Origin: a virus
DNA: 24,483 bases
Virus record (IMG/VR): IMGVR_UViG_3300046724_000343
Coordinates: 1-24,483 of that record
Strand: one strand, 5' to 3'
The notes below the pieces were generated by a model. It saw only the letters and a list, made by a program, of their open reading frames with translations, had not been told where the DNA came from and did not search any database. Positions within the stretch are counted from its first letter, which is position 1; each line of letters starts with the position of its first letter. Positions 13,403 through 21,919 of this stretch are shown piece by piece. The translations under genes were made by a program, and so were the position numbers.

Positions 13403-16400
13403 ATGCCGATCGTCAGTGGCGACGGCTTCGCCGCCGGTATCGGCGCGGCCGATGGCACCCCGTATGCGCGGGCGACCGGGCGGTCGGTGAGCGGTGATAA
13501 CCAGCCCTTCAACATAATCCGCAACAACATGGGCGGCGGCGCCGTGCCCGGCGTGATCGGCGCGGGCGGCGCCATGCCGGCCGGCTACAACTGGTTCAAC
13601 CAGCAGGGTTTCGACTCCATCACGGTCGGTCTGGGCGTCGAGAACGGGATCGAATACTTCTCGGTCCGCCTGGTCGGGATACCGACGCAGAACGCGGCGC
13701 GGTTCGTGCCCAGCGGCGGCGCCAACCCCATCACCGCGACGGTGCCGGGCCAGACCTGGACCATGAGCGGTTATCTCAAGCTGCTGGCCGGCTCGTTCGC
13801 CGGGATGTCGTCGGTCAATTTCGGCATCAACGGCGGCCGGGCCAATCAGTCGAATATCGTCAGCGCCGGCCGCTCCGCGGCCTTTGTCCCGACCACCGCG
13901 CCGCTGGACACGCAGCGCTTCTCGCTCACGACGACGTTCGCCGAGCTTGATGTGGCGATAGCCACGCTGGTGGTTTCGTTCTCGCTGATCAACCCGATGA
14001 TAACGCCGGTGGACGTGACCATCGCGATCGGGCTGTTGCAGTGGGAAAAGGGCGATCTGGCCCGCGCGCCGATCCGCACCCTGAACGCGACCGGCTTCGT
14101 CCCATCCGGTGTCGGCTCCTCGACCTTCAACGCGGCGGCCCGGATCGCGGGCGTGGGCGGCGTCCGGGGGGACGGCACCCAGGTTCACCAGACCTTCGAC
14201 GCCGCCGCCGAGATCGACGGCGCGGGCGGGCTCGTGGCGCGCGGTGCCGTGGTGGCCCAGGCCGGCGCGGAGATCGATGGCCTCGCCGGGATACTGGCGA
14301 CGGCGAACGCGCGCCTCGCCGCGCTGATCGAGATTGACGGCCTCGGGGGCCTCGCGGCCGACACCTCGGCCCTGGTATCGGCGTCGGCCCGGATCGACGG
14401 GGCGGGTGGTGTAGGCACGGACGGGATGGTGCTGGCGCCGGTCAGCGCCCGGATCGACGGCGCGGGCAACGCGAGCGCGGCCGCCCGGCTGATAGCCAGG
14501 ACCGGGGCGATCATCCGGGGTGGCGAAGCCAACCGGATCAGCACCTGGCCGCCCACCGCCAGCGCGGGCAACATCTGCGTCGCCAGCACAGACGTCCCGC
14601 CGCCGCGGGCGGACGACACCCAGGTGTTCCGCCACGTCAAAACGCCAGCGGGCGACGCCATCGCCGGCATCGCGTGGGTATTCCCTGGCGCGGGGCCGTT
14701 CACGCCCTACACGCTGCGGCTCTCGGTCTGGATACCCGCCGGATACGGCGGCTCGGCGGTCTACCTGGCGACGGGTGGCGCCGGGATGCCGTACCCCGCC
14801 CCGAACGCCGCCGCCAACCTGAGCCTGACCGATCAGTGGCAGTCGCTGTCGATCGAGGTGCCCGTTCCGACCGCCGCGTTCGCGGTGATCCTGCAGGTCT
14901 TCGACACGACCTCGAGCCCGCTCTACTCGAGCCAGTGGTCCGCCGTTCCCGACACGGTGATGGCCGCGCCGACCAACTTCGCCGCCGCCCGGATCGGTGG
15001 CCAGGGCGCGGTGTTCGCCGATGGCGTGCTGCTGCCCAAGACGGTGCAGGCGAGCGCGCTGATCGCCGGGATCGGCGGGACGACCAACTACATCCGCAAC
15101 CCGCTCGGCGAGGGTGCGACCGACGGCGTGTTCGGCTCCGGCGGCGTGATGCCGACCTTCTGGTCGCAGGCCCAGGGAACTGATCTCACCAGGGCGATGA
15201 CCGGGCACGGCGTCGATCCGGTGACCGGCCTGCCCTACATCGAGGTCAGGCTGAACGGCACCCCGGCGGGCGCTAATCAGTGGGTTCTGAATTTCGAATA
15301 CGCGGGCGCGCTTGGCGTGCCAATCGTCCCTGGTGAGACGTGGTCGTCGTCGGCTTACGTCTGGCTGACCGCCGGCACCAACGCGAACGTCAATTTCTAC
15401 ATCATCCAAAACTACAACACGGGTAGTCCCGCCCAGGTCGTGACCTTGTTCGTGCCGACCGCCACCCCGACGCGGGTCTCGGTTTCGGCGACCACGCCCG
15501 CGGGTGTCGGCTTCATCGTCGCGCGCATCCAGGTCAGTTGGTTCAGCGCCGTTCCGGTTGATTTCACGCTGCGGGTCGCCTCGCCGCAAATGGAGCGGCT
15601 GCCGGCGCCGACCGCGCCGATCTGGCCGCCCGCCGGCTCGCCCGGCATCACGACCCGCGCCTTGCTGGCCGCCCCCGGTGTGCTGGTCCCGCTGGCCGCC
15701 CGGATCGACGGGGTGGGAAGCCTCGCCACCGACACCTCCGGCATCGAGGCCGGGTCAGCCGGGATCGGCGGCGTGGGCAACGTCCGGGCGAGTGCCACGG
15801 TGATCGCTGGGGCCGCCGCCCAGATCAACGGGGTTGGCACCGTCAGGGCCGCCGGGGCCACGCGACAGGTCGCCTCGGCCCGCATCGACGGCGTCGGGCT
15901 GATCGGCGCCGACACGCTGATCCAGGGCCAGATCGGGGCCGGCGCGCGGATCGCTGGCGCCGGTGGCGTCAGCCTCGCGGTGTCGGCTCAGGTCAGGTCG
16001 GTCCGCGCGACGGTCCAGGGCGTGGGCGTGGTCAGTATCGCCGACCCGGTCCAGGTCCGCGCGGCGGCCGGGCTGATCGGCGGACAGGGCAGCGTCGCGG
16101 CCTCGGCCACCGTCCTGGCGGCCGGCGCGGCGGTGATCGGCGGCCAGGGCGCGGTGCGGGCGACGGCCGCCGTGGCCCAGCCGGCGGGCGCGCTGATCCA
16201 GGGTATCGGCTCGGCCACGATCGACGCCGGCCTGCGCATGGTCCATGCCCTGGCGACGATCGCCGGGCGCGGCGCGCTCCGGGCCATCGCGGCGGTGGCC
16301 CAGCCGGGTGGCGCCTCGATCGCGGGCGTCGGTGGAGTCCGCTCGGCCGCGGTTGTGCATGTCGCCTGGCCGGCCGCGGCGCGGATCGACGGAACCGGCG

Positions 16401-17290
16401 CGGTCCAACCCAGGGGGCCGACGGTGTTCGCCGCCGGCCGGGTCAGGATCGCCGGGAGCGGCGCCGTGGCGGCCTCGGGCGAGCCCCAGGCGCCGGGTGC
16501 GTTCAGGATTGGCGGCGTGGGCCACGTCGGGGCGACGGTCGCCCTGTCGGCCGCCGGGGCGGCCCGCGTTGGGGGTCTCGGCGCGGTCCGGGCCGGCGTC
16601 CATGTGATCGCCGCCGAGTCGGTCAGGATCGATGGCCGGGGCGGCCTCGCGGCCCTGGGGGAGCAGCTTCGCCCGGTCCGGGTGGGGGCCTCGGTTATCG
16701 GTGGCGTGGGTCAGGTCAGAGCGAAGGCGGGCCCGTTCCTGCTGGCGGCTCGCGCGCGGATCGCCGGCCTCGGTGGGGTTCGCTCCGCTGGCGGCATTGC
16801 CCAGCCGGGTGCCGCCCGGATCGCCGGCACCGGCTCGGTCGGCGCGGACGGGATCAAGGCGGCGCATCAGGCGACCGCGCGGATCGCGGGCGCTGGCGGG
16901 CTGTCGGCGCGCTCTGAGCGGGTCGTCGCCGCGAGCGCGAGGATAGACGGCCGAGGGGCGGTCGCCGCCCTGGGCCGCCTCGCGGCGCGGGTGGGCGCGG
17001 TGATCCCAGGCCGCGGCCGGGTGAACGCCGCCGCGGCCGAACTGCATCAGGTCCGCGCCCGGATCGGCGGCGTGGGCCACCTCGCCCTGGACGGCGAGCA
17101 GACCTCGCACCGCCATGTGGCCGCGGTGATCGGGGGCGCCGGTAGAGTCCAAGCCGACGCCTACGTCCCGCGCGAGCGGGTGGCGGCGCTCGGGGTGTTC
17201 CTGCCGCCGACGCCAAGGGGCGCGGCCGTGCCGCCTCAGTCCGGCCAGGACGTGACGCTGCCGCCAACCCGACGCGAGGTGGTCCTATGA
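13403..17290 (+). CDS. Large tail-fibre-like protein with ~33 glycine-rich repeats
   Basis: 1295 residues from ATG 13403, directly after the previous TAG. Three globular beta-rich domains: D1 (~38-235, starts NIIRNNMGGGAVPGVIGAGG), D2 (~372-530, with TPYTLRLSVWIPAGYGGSAV) and D3 (~561-755, starts NYIRNPLGEGATDGVFGSGG). D1 and D3 are homologous; all resemble carbohydrate-binding jelly rolls. About 33 repeats of ~20-22 residues with core 'A-R-I-x-G-x-G-x-V' fill the rest: about 7 after D1, 2 after D2 and 24 from ~766 to ~1253. This suggests a long rigid beta-structured stalk. The C-terminus (RGAAVPPQSGQDVTLPPTRR) is plain, with no recognised receptor-binding tip or chaperone. Fibre call likely, receptor unknown. 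Confidence 0.65.
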   Translation: MPIVSGDGFAAGIGAADGTPYARATGRSVSGDNQPFNIIRNNMGGGAVPGVIGAGGAMPAGYNWFNQQGFDSITVGLGVENGIEYFSVRLVGIPTQNAARFVPSGGANPITATVPGQTWTMSGYLKLLAGSFAGMSSVNFGINGGRANQSNIVSAGRSAAFVPTTAPLDTQRFSLTTTFAELDVAIATLVVSFSLINPMITPVDVTIAIGLLQWEKGDLARAPIRTLNATGFVPSGVGSSTFNAAARIAGVGGVRGDGTQVHQTFDAAAEIDGAGGLVARGAVVAQAGAEIDGLAGILATANARLAALIEIDGLGGLAADTSALVSASARIDGAGGVGTDGMVLAPVSARIDGAGNASAAARLIARTGAIIRGGEANRISTWPPTASAGNICVASTDVPPPRADDTQVFRHVKTPAGDAIAGIAWVFPGAGPFTPYTLRLSVWIPAGYGGSAVYLATGGAGMPYPAPNAAANLSLTDQWQSLSIEVPVPTAAFAVILQVFDTTSSPLYSSQWSAVPDTVMAAPTNFAAARIGGQGAVFADGVLLPKTVQASALIAGIGGTTNYIRNPLGEGATDGVFGSGGVMPTFWSQAQGTDLTRAMTGHGVDPVTGLPYIEVRLNGTPAGANQWVLNFEYAGALGVPIVPGETWSSSAYVWLTAGTNANVNFYIIQNYNTGSPAQVVTLFVPTATPTRVSVSATTPAGVGFIVARIQVSWFSAVPVDFTLRVASPQMERLPAPTAPIWPPAGSPGITTRALLAAPGVLVPLAARIDGVGSLATDTSGIEAGSAGIGGVGNVRASATVIAGAAAQINGVGTVRAAGATRQVASARIDGVGLIGADTLIQGQIGAGARIAGAGGVSLAVSAQVRSVRATVQGVGVVSIADPVQVRAAAGLIGGQGSVAASATVLAAGAAVIGGQGAVRATAAVAQPAGALIQGIGSATIDAGLRMVHALATIAGRGALRAIAAVAQPGGASIAGVGGVRSAAVVHVAWPAAARIDGTGAVQPRGPTVFAAGRVRIAGSGAVAASGEPQAPGAFRIGGVGHVGATVALSAAGAARVGGLGAVRAGVHVIAAESVRIDGRGGLAALGEQLRPVRVGASVIGGVGQVRAKAGPFLLAARARIAGLGGVRSAGGIAQPGAARIAGTGSVGADGIKAAHQATARIAGAGGLSARSERVVAASARIDGRGAVAALGRLAARVGAVIPGRGRVNAAAAELHQVRARIGGVGHLALDGEQTSHRHVAAVIGGAGRVQADAYVPRERVAALGVFLPPTPRGAAVPPQSGQDVTLPPTRREVVL
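14132..14529 (+). repeat. Fibre repeat block 1
   Basis: About 7 copies of the 'A-x-I-D-G-x-G-G-L' repeat, period about 60-66 bases, between D1 and D2. Examples: ARIAGVGGV, AEIDGAGGL, AEIDGLAGI, IEIDGLGGL, ARIDGAGGV and ARIDGAGNA. Confidence 0.8.
15695..17160 (+). repeat. Fibre repeat block 3, about 24 copies
   Basis: About 24 consecutive copies from ARIDGVGSL to AVIGGAGRV, period about 60-66 bases. Core glycines keep the spacing G-x-G; the residue before the first G varies among D, A and G. Divergence between copies is moderate, so this is an old protein repeat, not a recent DNA expansion. Confidence 0.8.
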
Positions 17291-17670
17291 GCTTTGACGC
17301 CTGTTGCGGGAGCCCGAACCTGTCCCCGGTGCCGATCCCGCCGCTGCGCGCGGGCGAGACCGACGGACGTTACATCGACGTCTCGACCGACCTCGGCGTC
17401 GTCGGCGATCACGTCACCGACATCGCCACCGTCCAGATCGCCATCGCGCGGGCCGACAACGCGGCGATGACCGCCGCCGACCTGAAACTGGCCGGGGCAA
17501 GCTGGCCCAACTCGCTGGACGCGGCCGGGCTGCGGATCACCGTGGGATTTACCGCGCCGCCGGGCAGCGCCGGGCAAGCCTATTGGGTAACACTTTCGGT
17601 CAACACGACGTTCCAGGGCCGGGTCTACATCCGCGACCTGACGATGATCCCCGCTCCGGTCATGGGGTGA
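17287..17670 (+). CDS. Possible fibre-tail adaptor-like protein
   Basis: 127 residues from ATG 17287, overlapping the fibre stop as ATGA. STDLGVVGDHVTDIATVQIA and GLRITVGFTAPPGSAGQAYW followed by VTLSVNTTFQGRVYIRD give a small beta-sandwich of the type found next to phage fibre genes and sometimes labelled fibre-tail adaptor. The N-terminal CCGSPNLSPVPIPPL is unusual (paired cysteines). The order fibre then adaptor supports the guess. Confidence 0.45.
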   Translation: MSFDACCGSPNLSPVPIPPLRAGETDGRYIDVSTDLGVVGDHVTDIATVQIAIARADNAAMTAADLKLAGASWPNSLDAAGLRITVGFTAPPGSAGQAYWVTLSVNTTFQGRVYIRDLTMIPAPVMG

Positions 17671-17671
17671 G

Positions 17672-18076
17672 GTGAAACCCAACGCCGCCAGCCGCGTCCT
17701 CGCCCACCTTCGCGCGAACGCCGTCGGCGGGATCATCGAGATCACCAACCGGGATCTGCGGTCCGCCGCGCGCATATCCAATCGATACACCCTGACCTAC
17801 GCGCTGGGGCGGCTGAAGGACGCGAAGTGCATCCGGCTGCTGGCCGCGCGCCGCGGGCGACACCCCGCCCGCTGGGCCGTGCTGGCGGGTGACGCGCCGG
17901 GATGCGCCGCCTGGCGGCCGTGGCCGAGGCCCCTGGAACGCCGCCTGCTGGCCGCGCGGGCGGCCGGGCACGCGCCGGGCGCGATCGGCGAAACGCTCGG
18001 CAAGAGCGAGGGCGCGGTGCGCTGCAAGCTCCAACGGATCGAGGCGCTCGAGCGCCGGAAGGGAGCAAACCGATGA
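17672..18076 (+). CDS. HTH DNA-binding protein, putative regulator
   Basis: 134 residues from GTG 17672, one base after the previous stop. ISNRYTLTYALGRLKDAKCI with the following RRGRHPARWAVL resembles a winged helix; ERRLLAARAAGHAPGAIGE then TLGKSEGAVRCKLQRIEAL resembles a second HTH of SANT or sigma-region-4 type. The product is strongly basic. It could regulate the late operon or bind DNA during packaging. The stop overlaps the next ATG. Confidence 0.5.
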   Translation: MKPNAASRVLAHLRANAVGGIIEITNRDLRSAARISNRYTLTYALGRLKDAKCIRLLAARRGRHPARWAVLAGDAPGCAAWRPWPRPLERRLLAARAAGHAPGAIGETLGKSEGAVRCKLQRIEALERRKGANR

Positions 18077-18273
18077 CATCTGACCAAGAACCGATGCTGC
18101 AGTTCTTCGGCTTCGCTCATTTGCGGGAAGATCTGGCGAAGATCAGCAAGCCGTTTCACGACATCGCGCACGGTATCGCCAACGATCTGCCTCGCAACCC
18201 GGAACGATCGGTCGCGCTGCGCAAGCTGTTGGAGGCGAAGGACTGCGCCATCAGGGCCTCGCTCTACAAGTAA
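18073..18273 (+). CDS. Small hairpin protein, candidate Acb2/Tad1-like sponge
   Basis: 66 residues from ATG 18073 (ATGA overlap with the HTH gene). It starts MTSDQEPMLQFFGFAHLRED, continues KISKPFHDIAHGIANDLP and ends ERSVALRKLLEAKDCAIRA. The layout, an aromatic-H-L start, a helix, a 'P-R-N-P-E-R-x-x-A-L' turn and a second helix with 'K-L-L-E-A-K-D', is a widespread phage family whose hairpin matches that of Acb2/Tad1 proteins ('R-E-R-x-x-A-L-x-x-L-E-x-A'). Those bind cyclic nucleotides and disarm CBASS or Thoeris. Family identity is likely; the binding function is inferred. Confidence 0.5.
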   Translation: MTSDQEPMLQFFGFAHLREDLAKISKPFHDIAHGIANDLPRNPERSVALRKLLEAKDCAIRASLYK

Positions 18274-18304
18274 AACGAACGGCTGATCTTTAGCGGGGGC
18301 CGCC

Positions 18305-19807
18305 ATGCCATTCGACTGCATTCCGCTGGCGATGGACCGCTCGGTGCGCCGGTACGATCAGGACGGCCGGCTGCACGTCGCGGTCTCGCACCTGACCAAG
18401 GCGTGCGTGAACGGCTACCGCGGCAACGAGATTCCGGGCTTTCAGCAACTCGGCCTGAACCCCGACCAGACCTACATGCTGCTGCGCGATCCGAACGAAC
18501 TGCGGAGCGCGACGCCGACCTTCAACAACATCCCGGTGCTCGACCAGCACATCCCCGTCACCGCCGCCGACGAGCGGCGCGAGCGGGTGATCGGCTCGAC
18601 CGGCACCGACGCCGCGTGGCGCGCCCCGTATCTCGATAACTCGCTGGTGTTCTGGTCCGACCACGCCATCGCGATGATCGAATCGGGAGACATGCGGGAA
18701 CTGAGTTCGGCCTACCGCTACGTGCCGGTGATGACGCCGGGCGTCTTCGAGGGCGTCCGCTACGACGGCGTGATGACCCAGATCAAAGCCAACCACATCG
18801 CGCTGGTCGAGGCCGGACGCGCGGGTGACGACGTCGTCGTGATGGATGCCAAACCAAAGGAGAAACCCATGCGCCTGTCGCCTTACGCGGCCTATCTCGC
18901 GGGATCGACCGTTGCTTACCTGACGCCGCTGCTGGCGCAGGATCAGAAGCTGCCCGATATGCACAAGCTGTTCCTCGGTCTCGACCGCAAGAACAGCAAG
19001 CGGAAGGTGCCCGAGATCGTGGCGGGCATCACGCGCGGGCTGAAGGACGTCAAGCTAGCCCAGGACGCCGAGGTGCATATCCACGAGCACCTGGACGGCG
19101 CCGGGGCCGGCGCGCCGCCCGACGACGTGGCCCCCGGCGATCCCAACGGAGCGGCCGGCGTCGTGCCAGGCCAGGAGAAGGAAGACCCCGCCGCCAACGG
19201 TGGCGCGGGCGACGACGACCTCGCGGCCAAGGTCCAGCAGTTGTTGCAGGGCCAGATCGACGACAACGACCTCGCGATCATCCTGCACGCGCTCAAAGAG
19301 GTGAAGGCGCCCGACCTCGGCAATGGCGGCGGTGATCCGCCCGCCAACGGCAACGGCGGCGGCGATCAAGATCCCGACGACGACAAGAAGAACCCGCTCG
19401 CCGCGACCGACGAGGACGACGTCGCCGACAAAATCGACACAGCCAGAAAGGACACGCCCGCGATGGATAAGCGGTTCAAGGTCGCGATGGACGCGGCCAT
19501 CGCCAAAGCGGTGAAGGAGAACACCGAGAAGCTCAATGCCCGCGACGAGGCCGCGCGGTTCGTCCGCCCGTGGGTCGGTGACATCGCCGTCGCGATGGAC
19601 AGCGCCGCCGAGGTCTACAAGTTCGCGCTCGAGCAGTCGGGCGAGGACGTCACCGGCATCCACCCGTCCGCCTTCAAGGCCCTGCTCACCCGAATCCCCA
19701 GGCCCGGCGAGGAGCAGCAGCGGCCGTCGCCGATGGCGATGGATAAGGCCGGCACCAGCAAATACCTGGAACGATTCCCCAACGCCAACCGGCTTCGGGC
19801 CCACTAA
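18305..19807 (+). CDS. DUF2213-type prohead protease with C-terminal scaffold
   Basis: 500 residues from ATG 18305. The N-terminal ~180 residues match DUF2213: VFWSDHAIAMIESGDMRELS, SSAYRYVPV with Ser134/Ser135 as candidate nucleophiles, YDGVMTQIKANHIALVEAGR with His164. The protease would mature the prohead. The remainder is acidic and Gly/Asn/Asp-rich (GNGGGDPPANGNGGGDQDPD) with helical ends, typical of a scaffold. A strong internal start at 18869 may make the scaffold alone. The cement and capsid genes follow. Confidence 0.75.
   Translation: MPFDCIPLAMDRSVRRYDQDGRLHVAVSHLTKACVNGYRGNEIPGFQQLGLNPDQTYMLLRDPNELRSATPTFNNIPVLDQHIPVTAADERRERVIGSTGTDAAWRAPYLDNSLVFWSDHAIAMIESGDMRELSSAYRYVPVMTPGVFEGVRYDGVMTQIKANHIALVEAGRAGDDVVVMDAKPKEKPMRLSPYAAYLAGSTVAYLTPLLAQDQKLPDMHKLFLGLDRKNSKRKVPEIVAGITRGLKDVKLAQDAEVHIHEHLDGAGAGAPPDDVAPGDPNGAAGVVPGQEKEDPAANGGAGDDDLAAKVQQLLQGQIDDNDLAIILHALKEVKAPDLGNGGGDPPANGNGGGDQDPDDDKKNPLAATDEDDVADKIDTARKDTPAMDKRFKVAMDAAIAKAVKENTEKLNARDEAARFVRPWVGDIAVAMDSAAEVYKFALEQSGEDVTGIHPSAFKALLTRIPRPGEEQQRPSPMAMDKAGTSKYLERFPNANRLRAH
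18869..19807 (+). CDS. Probable internal start giving a scaffold-only protein
   Basis: ATG 18869 is in frame with the protease gene (Met189). It is preceded by AAAGGAG at 18856-18862, 6 bases away. It would yield a 312-residue product starting MRLSPYAAYLAGSTVAYLTP and containing the acidic scaffold without the protease. This parallels lambda C/Nu3, where the scaffold is an internal in-frame start of the protease gene. The SD-like run is encoded by Lys-Glu codons, so coincidence is possible. Confidence 0.5.
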   Translation: MRLSPYAAYLAGSTVAYLTPLLAQDQKLPDMHKLFLGLDRKNSKRKVPEIVAGITRGLKDVKLAQDAEVHIHEHLDGAGAGAPPDDVAPGDPNGAAGVVPGQEKEDPAANGGAGDDDLAAKVQQLLQGQIDDNDLAIILHALKEVKAPDLGNGGGDPPANGNGGGDQDPDDDKKNPLAATDEDDVADKIDTARKDTPAMDKRFKVAMDAAIAKAVKENTEKLNARDEAARFVRPWVGDIAVAMDSAAEVYKFALEQSGEDVTGIHPSAFKALLTRIPRPGEEQQRPSPMAMDKAGTSKYLERFPNANRLRAH

Positions 19808-19822
19808 GAGGAGGACGCGGCA

Positions 19823-20383
19823 ATGGCGTTTCAACAGACGATCAACATCACCCAGGCGGTCGGCGTCGAGGGTGACTTCGCGTCGGCCAACCCGCGCTGG
19901 TCGGTCAACTCGGTCGAGGGTGGCTTCAAGGCCGGCGGCACGCAGAACGCGGCCCCGCCCGCCGACGCCGGGGTCTTCATCGCCCGCTTCGCGTGGGCCG
20001 ATGTGGCGACCGGCACGCTGCTGCTCAATGTCGGCTCCGGCCTGCCCACCGGGTTCGTCCATCGCGCGATGGAGGGCCTCAACACCGCTTACTTCACGAC
20101 GCCGTCCTCGACCTCCTTCCTGATCCCGGCGGGTTATCCGGTGGGCGAGGTGTTCTCGGCCGGCGACTTCTGGGTCAGGCACCGGGGCGCTGGCGCCGTC
20201 GCGGTGGGCATGAAGGCGTTCACCAAGCTGGCCCACACCTCCGGCGCCAACATGGACGGGGGAACCATCCAGTTCGCCGCCGCCGGCTCGACCATCGCCG
20301 GCTGGGTCGAAACGAAATGGATCGCCGCCAGCACCGGCCTCGCCGGTGAACTGATCAAGATGAGCAGCCAGCCGCTCGGCTAA
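19823..20383 (+). CDS. Head cement (Gp24-like) protein
   Basis: 186 residues from ATG 19823, with GAGGAGG at 19808-19814. QQTINITQAVGVEGDFASANPR, GVFIARFAWADVATGT, GLPTGFVHRAMEGL and GDFWVRHRGAGAVAVGMKAF fit the phage 'structural cement' family that binds at capsomer junctions. It comes directly before the capsid gene, the usual place for a decoration protein. Beta-rich, no membrane segment. Confidence 0.65.
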   Translation: MAFQQTINITQAVGVEGDFASANPRWSVNSVEGGFKAGGTQNAAPPADAGVFIARFAWADVATGTLLLNVGSGLPTGFVHRAMEGLNTAYFTTPSSTSFLIPAGYPVGEVFSAGDFWVRHRGAGAVAVGMKAFTKLAHTSGANMDGGTIQFAAAGSTIAGWVETKWIAASTGLAGELIKMSSQPLG

Positions 20384-20425
20384 GCCCCAGCGAAACAATC
20401 AAGCCGAGGACAGGAGAAACCCACC

Positions 20426-21487
20426 ATGCGACGCAACCCGGACTTCGCCCGCGACGCTACCTATCTGGAACAAGACTGGGGCATCGTGATGCCCTTCGCG
20501 ATGGACTACATGCCGCCCGACATGCGCCTGCCACGCGGGATGGCGCTCGACGCGCAGCCCGGACTGATCACGACGCCGAACGCGGCGATCCCCGGTTTTT
20601 TCACGCAACTGGTCGATCCCGAGGTGGTCCGCATCCTGCAGGCCCCCAACAAGGGCGCCGAGATTTACGGCGAGCAGAAGAAGGGCACCTGGGTCGACCA
20701 GACGATCTTCATTCCGGTGGTCGAGAACACCGGCGAGGTCTCGTCGTACGGCGACTTCAACACGCTGGGCCGCTCGGACGTCAACGAGCAGTGGGAACAG
20801 CGGCAGGCGTATCTGTTCCAGACCATCATCGAATACGGCGATCTGGAAGTGGAGCGCGCGGGCGCGGCGCGGCTCGAGTTGGTCTCGGAGAAGCAACAGG
20901 CCTCGGCCAAGACGCTCGATAAGTTCATGGACCTCGTCTACCACGTCGGCATCTCGGGGCTGCAGAACTACGGCATCACCAACGATCCCGGCCTCGCCGC
21001 CAATCTGCTGCCGACGCTGAAGGCCGGCGGCAACGCCAACAAGTGGATCTTCAACGGCGCGCTGAACGCGACCGCCGAGGAAATCTACAAGGACTTCCAG
21101 TTGATGTTCAATCAACTGACCTCGGTGAGCCAGGGCTACATCACCGCCGACAGCCCGTTGACGATGGTGTATCCCAACCAGGTCGCCGCCGCGCTGACCG
21201 CCGTGAACAGCTTCGGCATCACCATCAAGGCGTTCATAAAGGAGTCGTTTCCGAACGTCGAATATGTGACCGACCCGCGCTACGCCGGGGTCTCCGGCGG
21301 CAACCTCGTGCAACTGATCGCCAAGGAGTTCGACGGCCACAAGACCGGCTACTGCGGCTTCAATGAAAAGAGCCGCGACCACGCGCTGGTCCGTTCGCTG
21401 TCGTCCTACGCGCAGAAAAAGACCGCCGGAAGTTGGGGCGCTGTGATCCGCTACCCGCTCGCGGTCGCCGGAATGATCGGGGTCTGA
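20426..21487 (+). CDS. Major capsid protein (DUF2184 family)
   Basis: 353 residues from ATG 20426, with an AGGAG ribosome site 9-10 bases upstream. FFTQLVDPEVVRILQAPNKG, the GEQKKGTWVDQTIFIPVVEN stretch, NEQWEQRQAYLFQTIIEYGD and a C-terminal TAGSWGAVIRYPLAVAGMIG are typical of DUF2184, an HK97-fold family. It forms the shell, templated by the scaffold and stabilised by the cement protein. The N-terminal ~45 residues may be removed by the protease; no cleavage site can be fixed. Confidence 0.8.
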   Translation: MRRNPDFARDATYLEQDWGIVMPFAMDYMPPDMRLPRGMALDAQPGLITTPNAAIPGFFTQLVDPEVVRILQAPNKGAEIYGEQKKGTWVDQTIFIPVVENTGEVSSYGDFNTLGRSDVNEQWEQRQAYLFQTIIEYGDLEVERAGAARLELVSEKQQASAKTLDKFMDLVYHVGISGLQNYGITNDPGLAANLLPTLKAGGNANKWIFNGALNATAEEIYKDFQLMFNQLTSVSQGYITADSPLTMVYPNQVAAALTAVNSFGITIKAFIKESFPNVEYVTDPRYAGVSGGNLVQLIAKEFDGHKTGYCGFNEKSRDHALVRSLSSYAQKKTAGSWGAVIRYPLAVAGMIGV

Positions 21488-21490
21488 GCC

Positions 21491-21919
21491 ATGCCGGGAA
21501 CAGTGACCGTCGCCTGCAAGATCGAGAACGGGATCGTGCTGCAACTTTACGAGTTCGAGACGGTGAGCATGCCGGTGATGGGCGGGGGCGTGAAGGAGGT
21601 GAAAATGGCGAGGGCGCTGCCCTGGTCTCACCGCCTGAACGGCCCCGCGCGCCGGCTCGGTCAGGACATAACCTACCAGATCGCGGACGGCGCGGCGCTC
21701 ACGCATGGCGTGGACGCCGACAACTTCGCGAAGTGGCTGGAGCAGCGGAAGGACACGGACATGGTTCGCAACGGTCTGGTGTTCGCCAACGCCAAAGTGC
21801 CGGACCTGATCGCCCAGGCGAAGGAACACCGCCTGCAGAAGGGCGACTTCTCGCCGGTCGATCCGAAGGCCCTGCCGGCCGAGTTCAAGGGCAAGGTCGA
21901 GACCGCCGTCACGGCGTGA
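21491..21919 (+). CDS. Head-neck region protein, paralog 1 of 3
   Basis: 142 residues from ATG 21491, 3 bases after the capsid stop. TVTVACKIENGIVLQLYEFE at the start and GAALTHGVDADNFAKWLEQR in the middle are shared with the next two genes ('G-x-x-I/L-T-H/Y-x-V-D-x-x-x-F-x-x-W-L'). It lacks their C-terminal extensions. Probably virion-associated or a fibre/neck decoration. Function unknown. Confidence 0.6.
   Translation: MPGTVTVACKIENGIVLQLYEFETVSMPVMGGGVKEVKMARALPWSHRLNGPARRLGQDITYQIADGAALTHGVDADNFAKWLEQRKDTDMVRNGLVFANAKVPDLIAQAKEHRLQKGDFSPVDPKALPAEFKGKVETAVTA

Noticed and set aside
12911-15589. 892-codon open frame on the minus strand
   Set aside because: It is antisense to the fibre and neighbouring genes. 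High GC at third positions removes stops on the opposite strand; the product is Arg/Gly-rich with no recognisable domain and no ribosome site.
15755-17152. 465-codon minus-strand frame over the fibre repeats
   Set aside because: Its sequence is a compositional mirror of the repeat DNA, so it has no independent support.
15695-17160. Regular ~60-66-base repeats, considered as a CRISPR array
   Set aside because: Repeats are divergent at DNA level, have no unique spacers and stay in frame in a large ORF; they are protein repeats.
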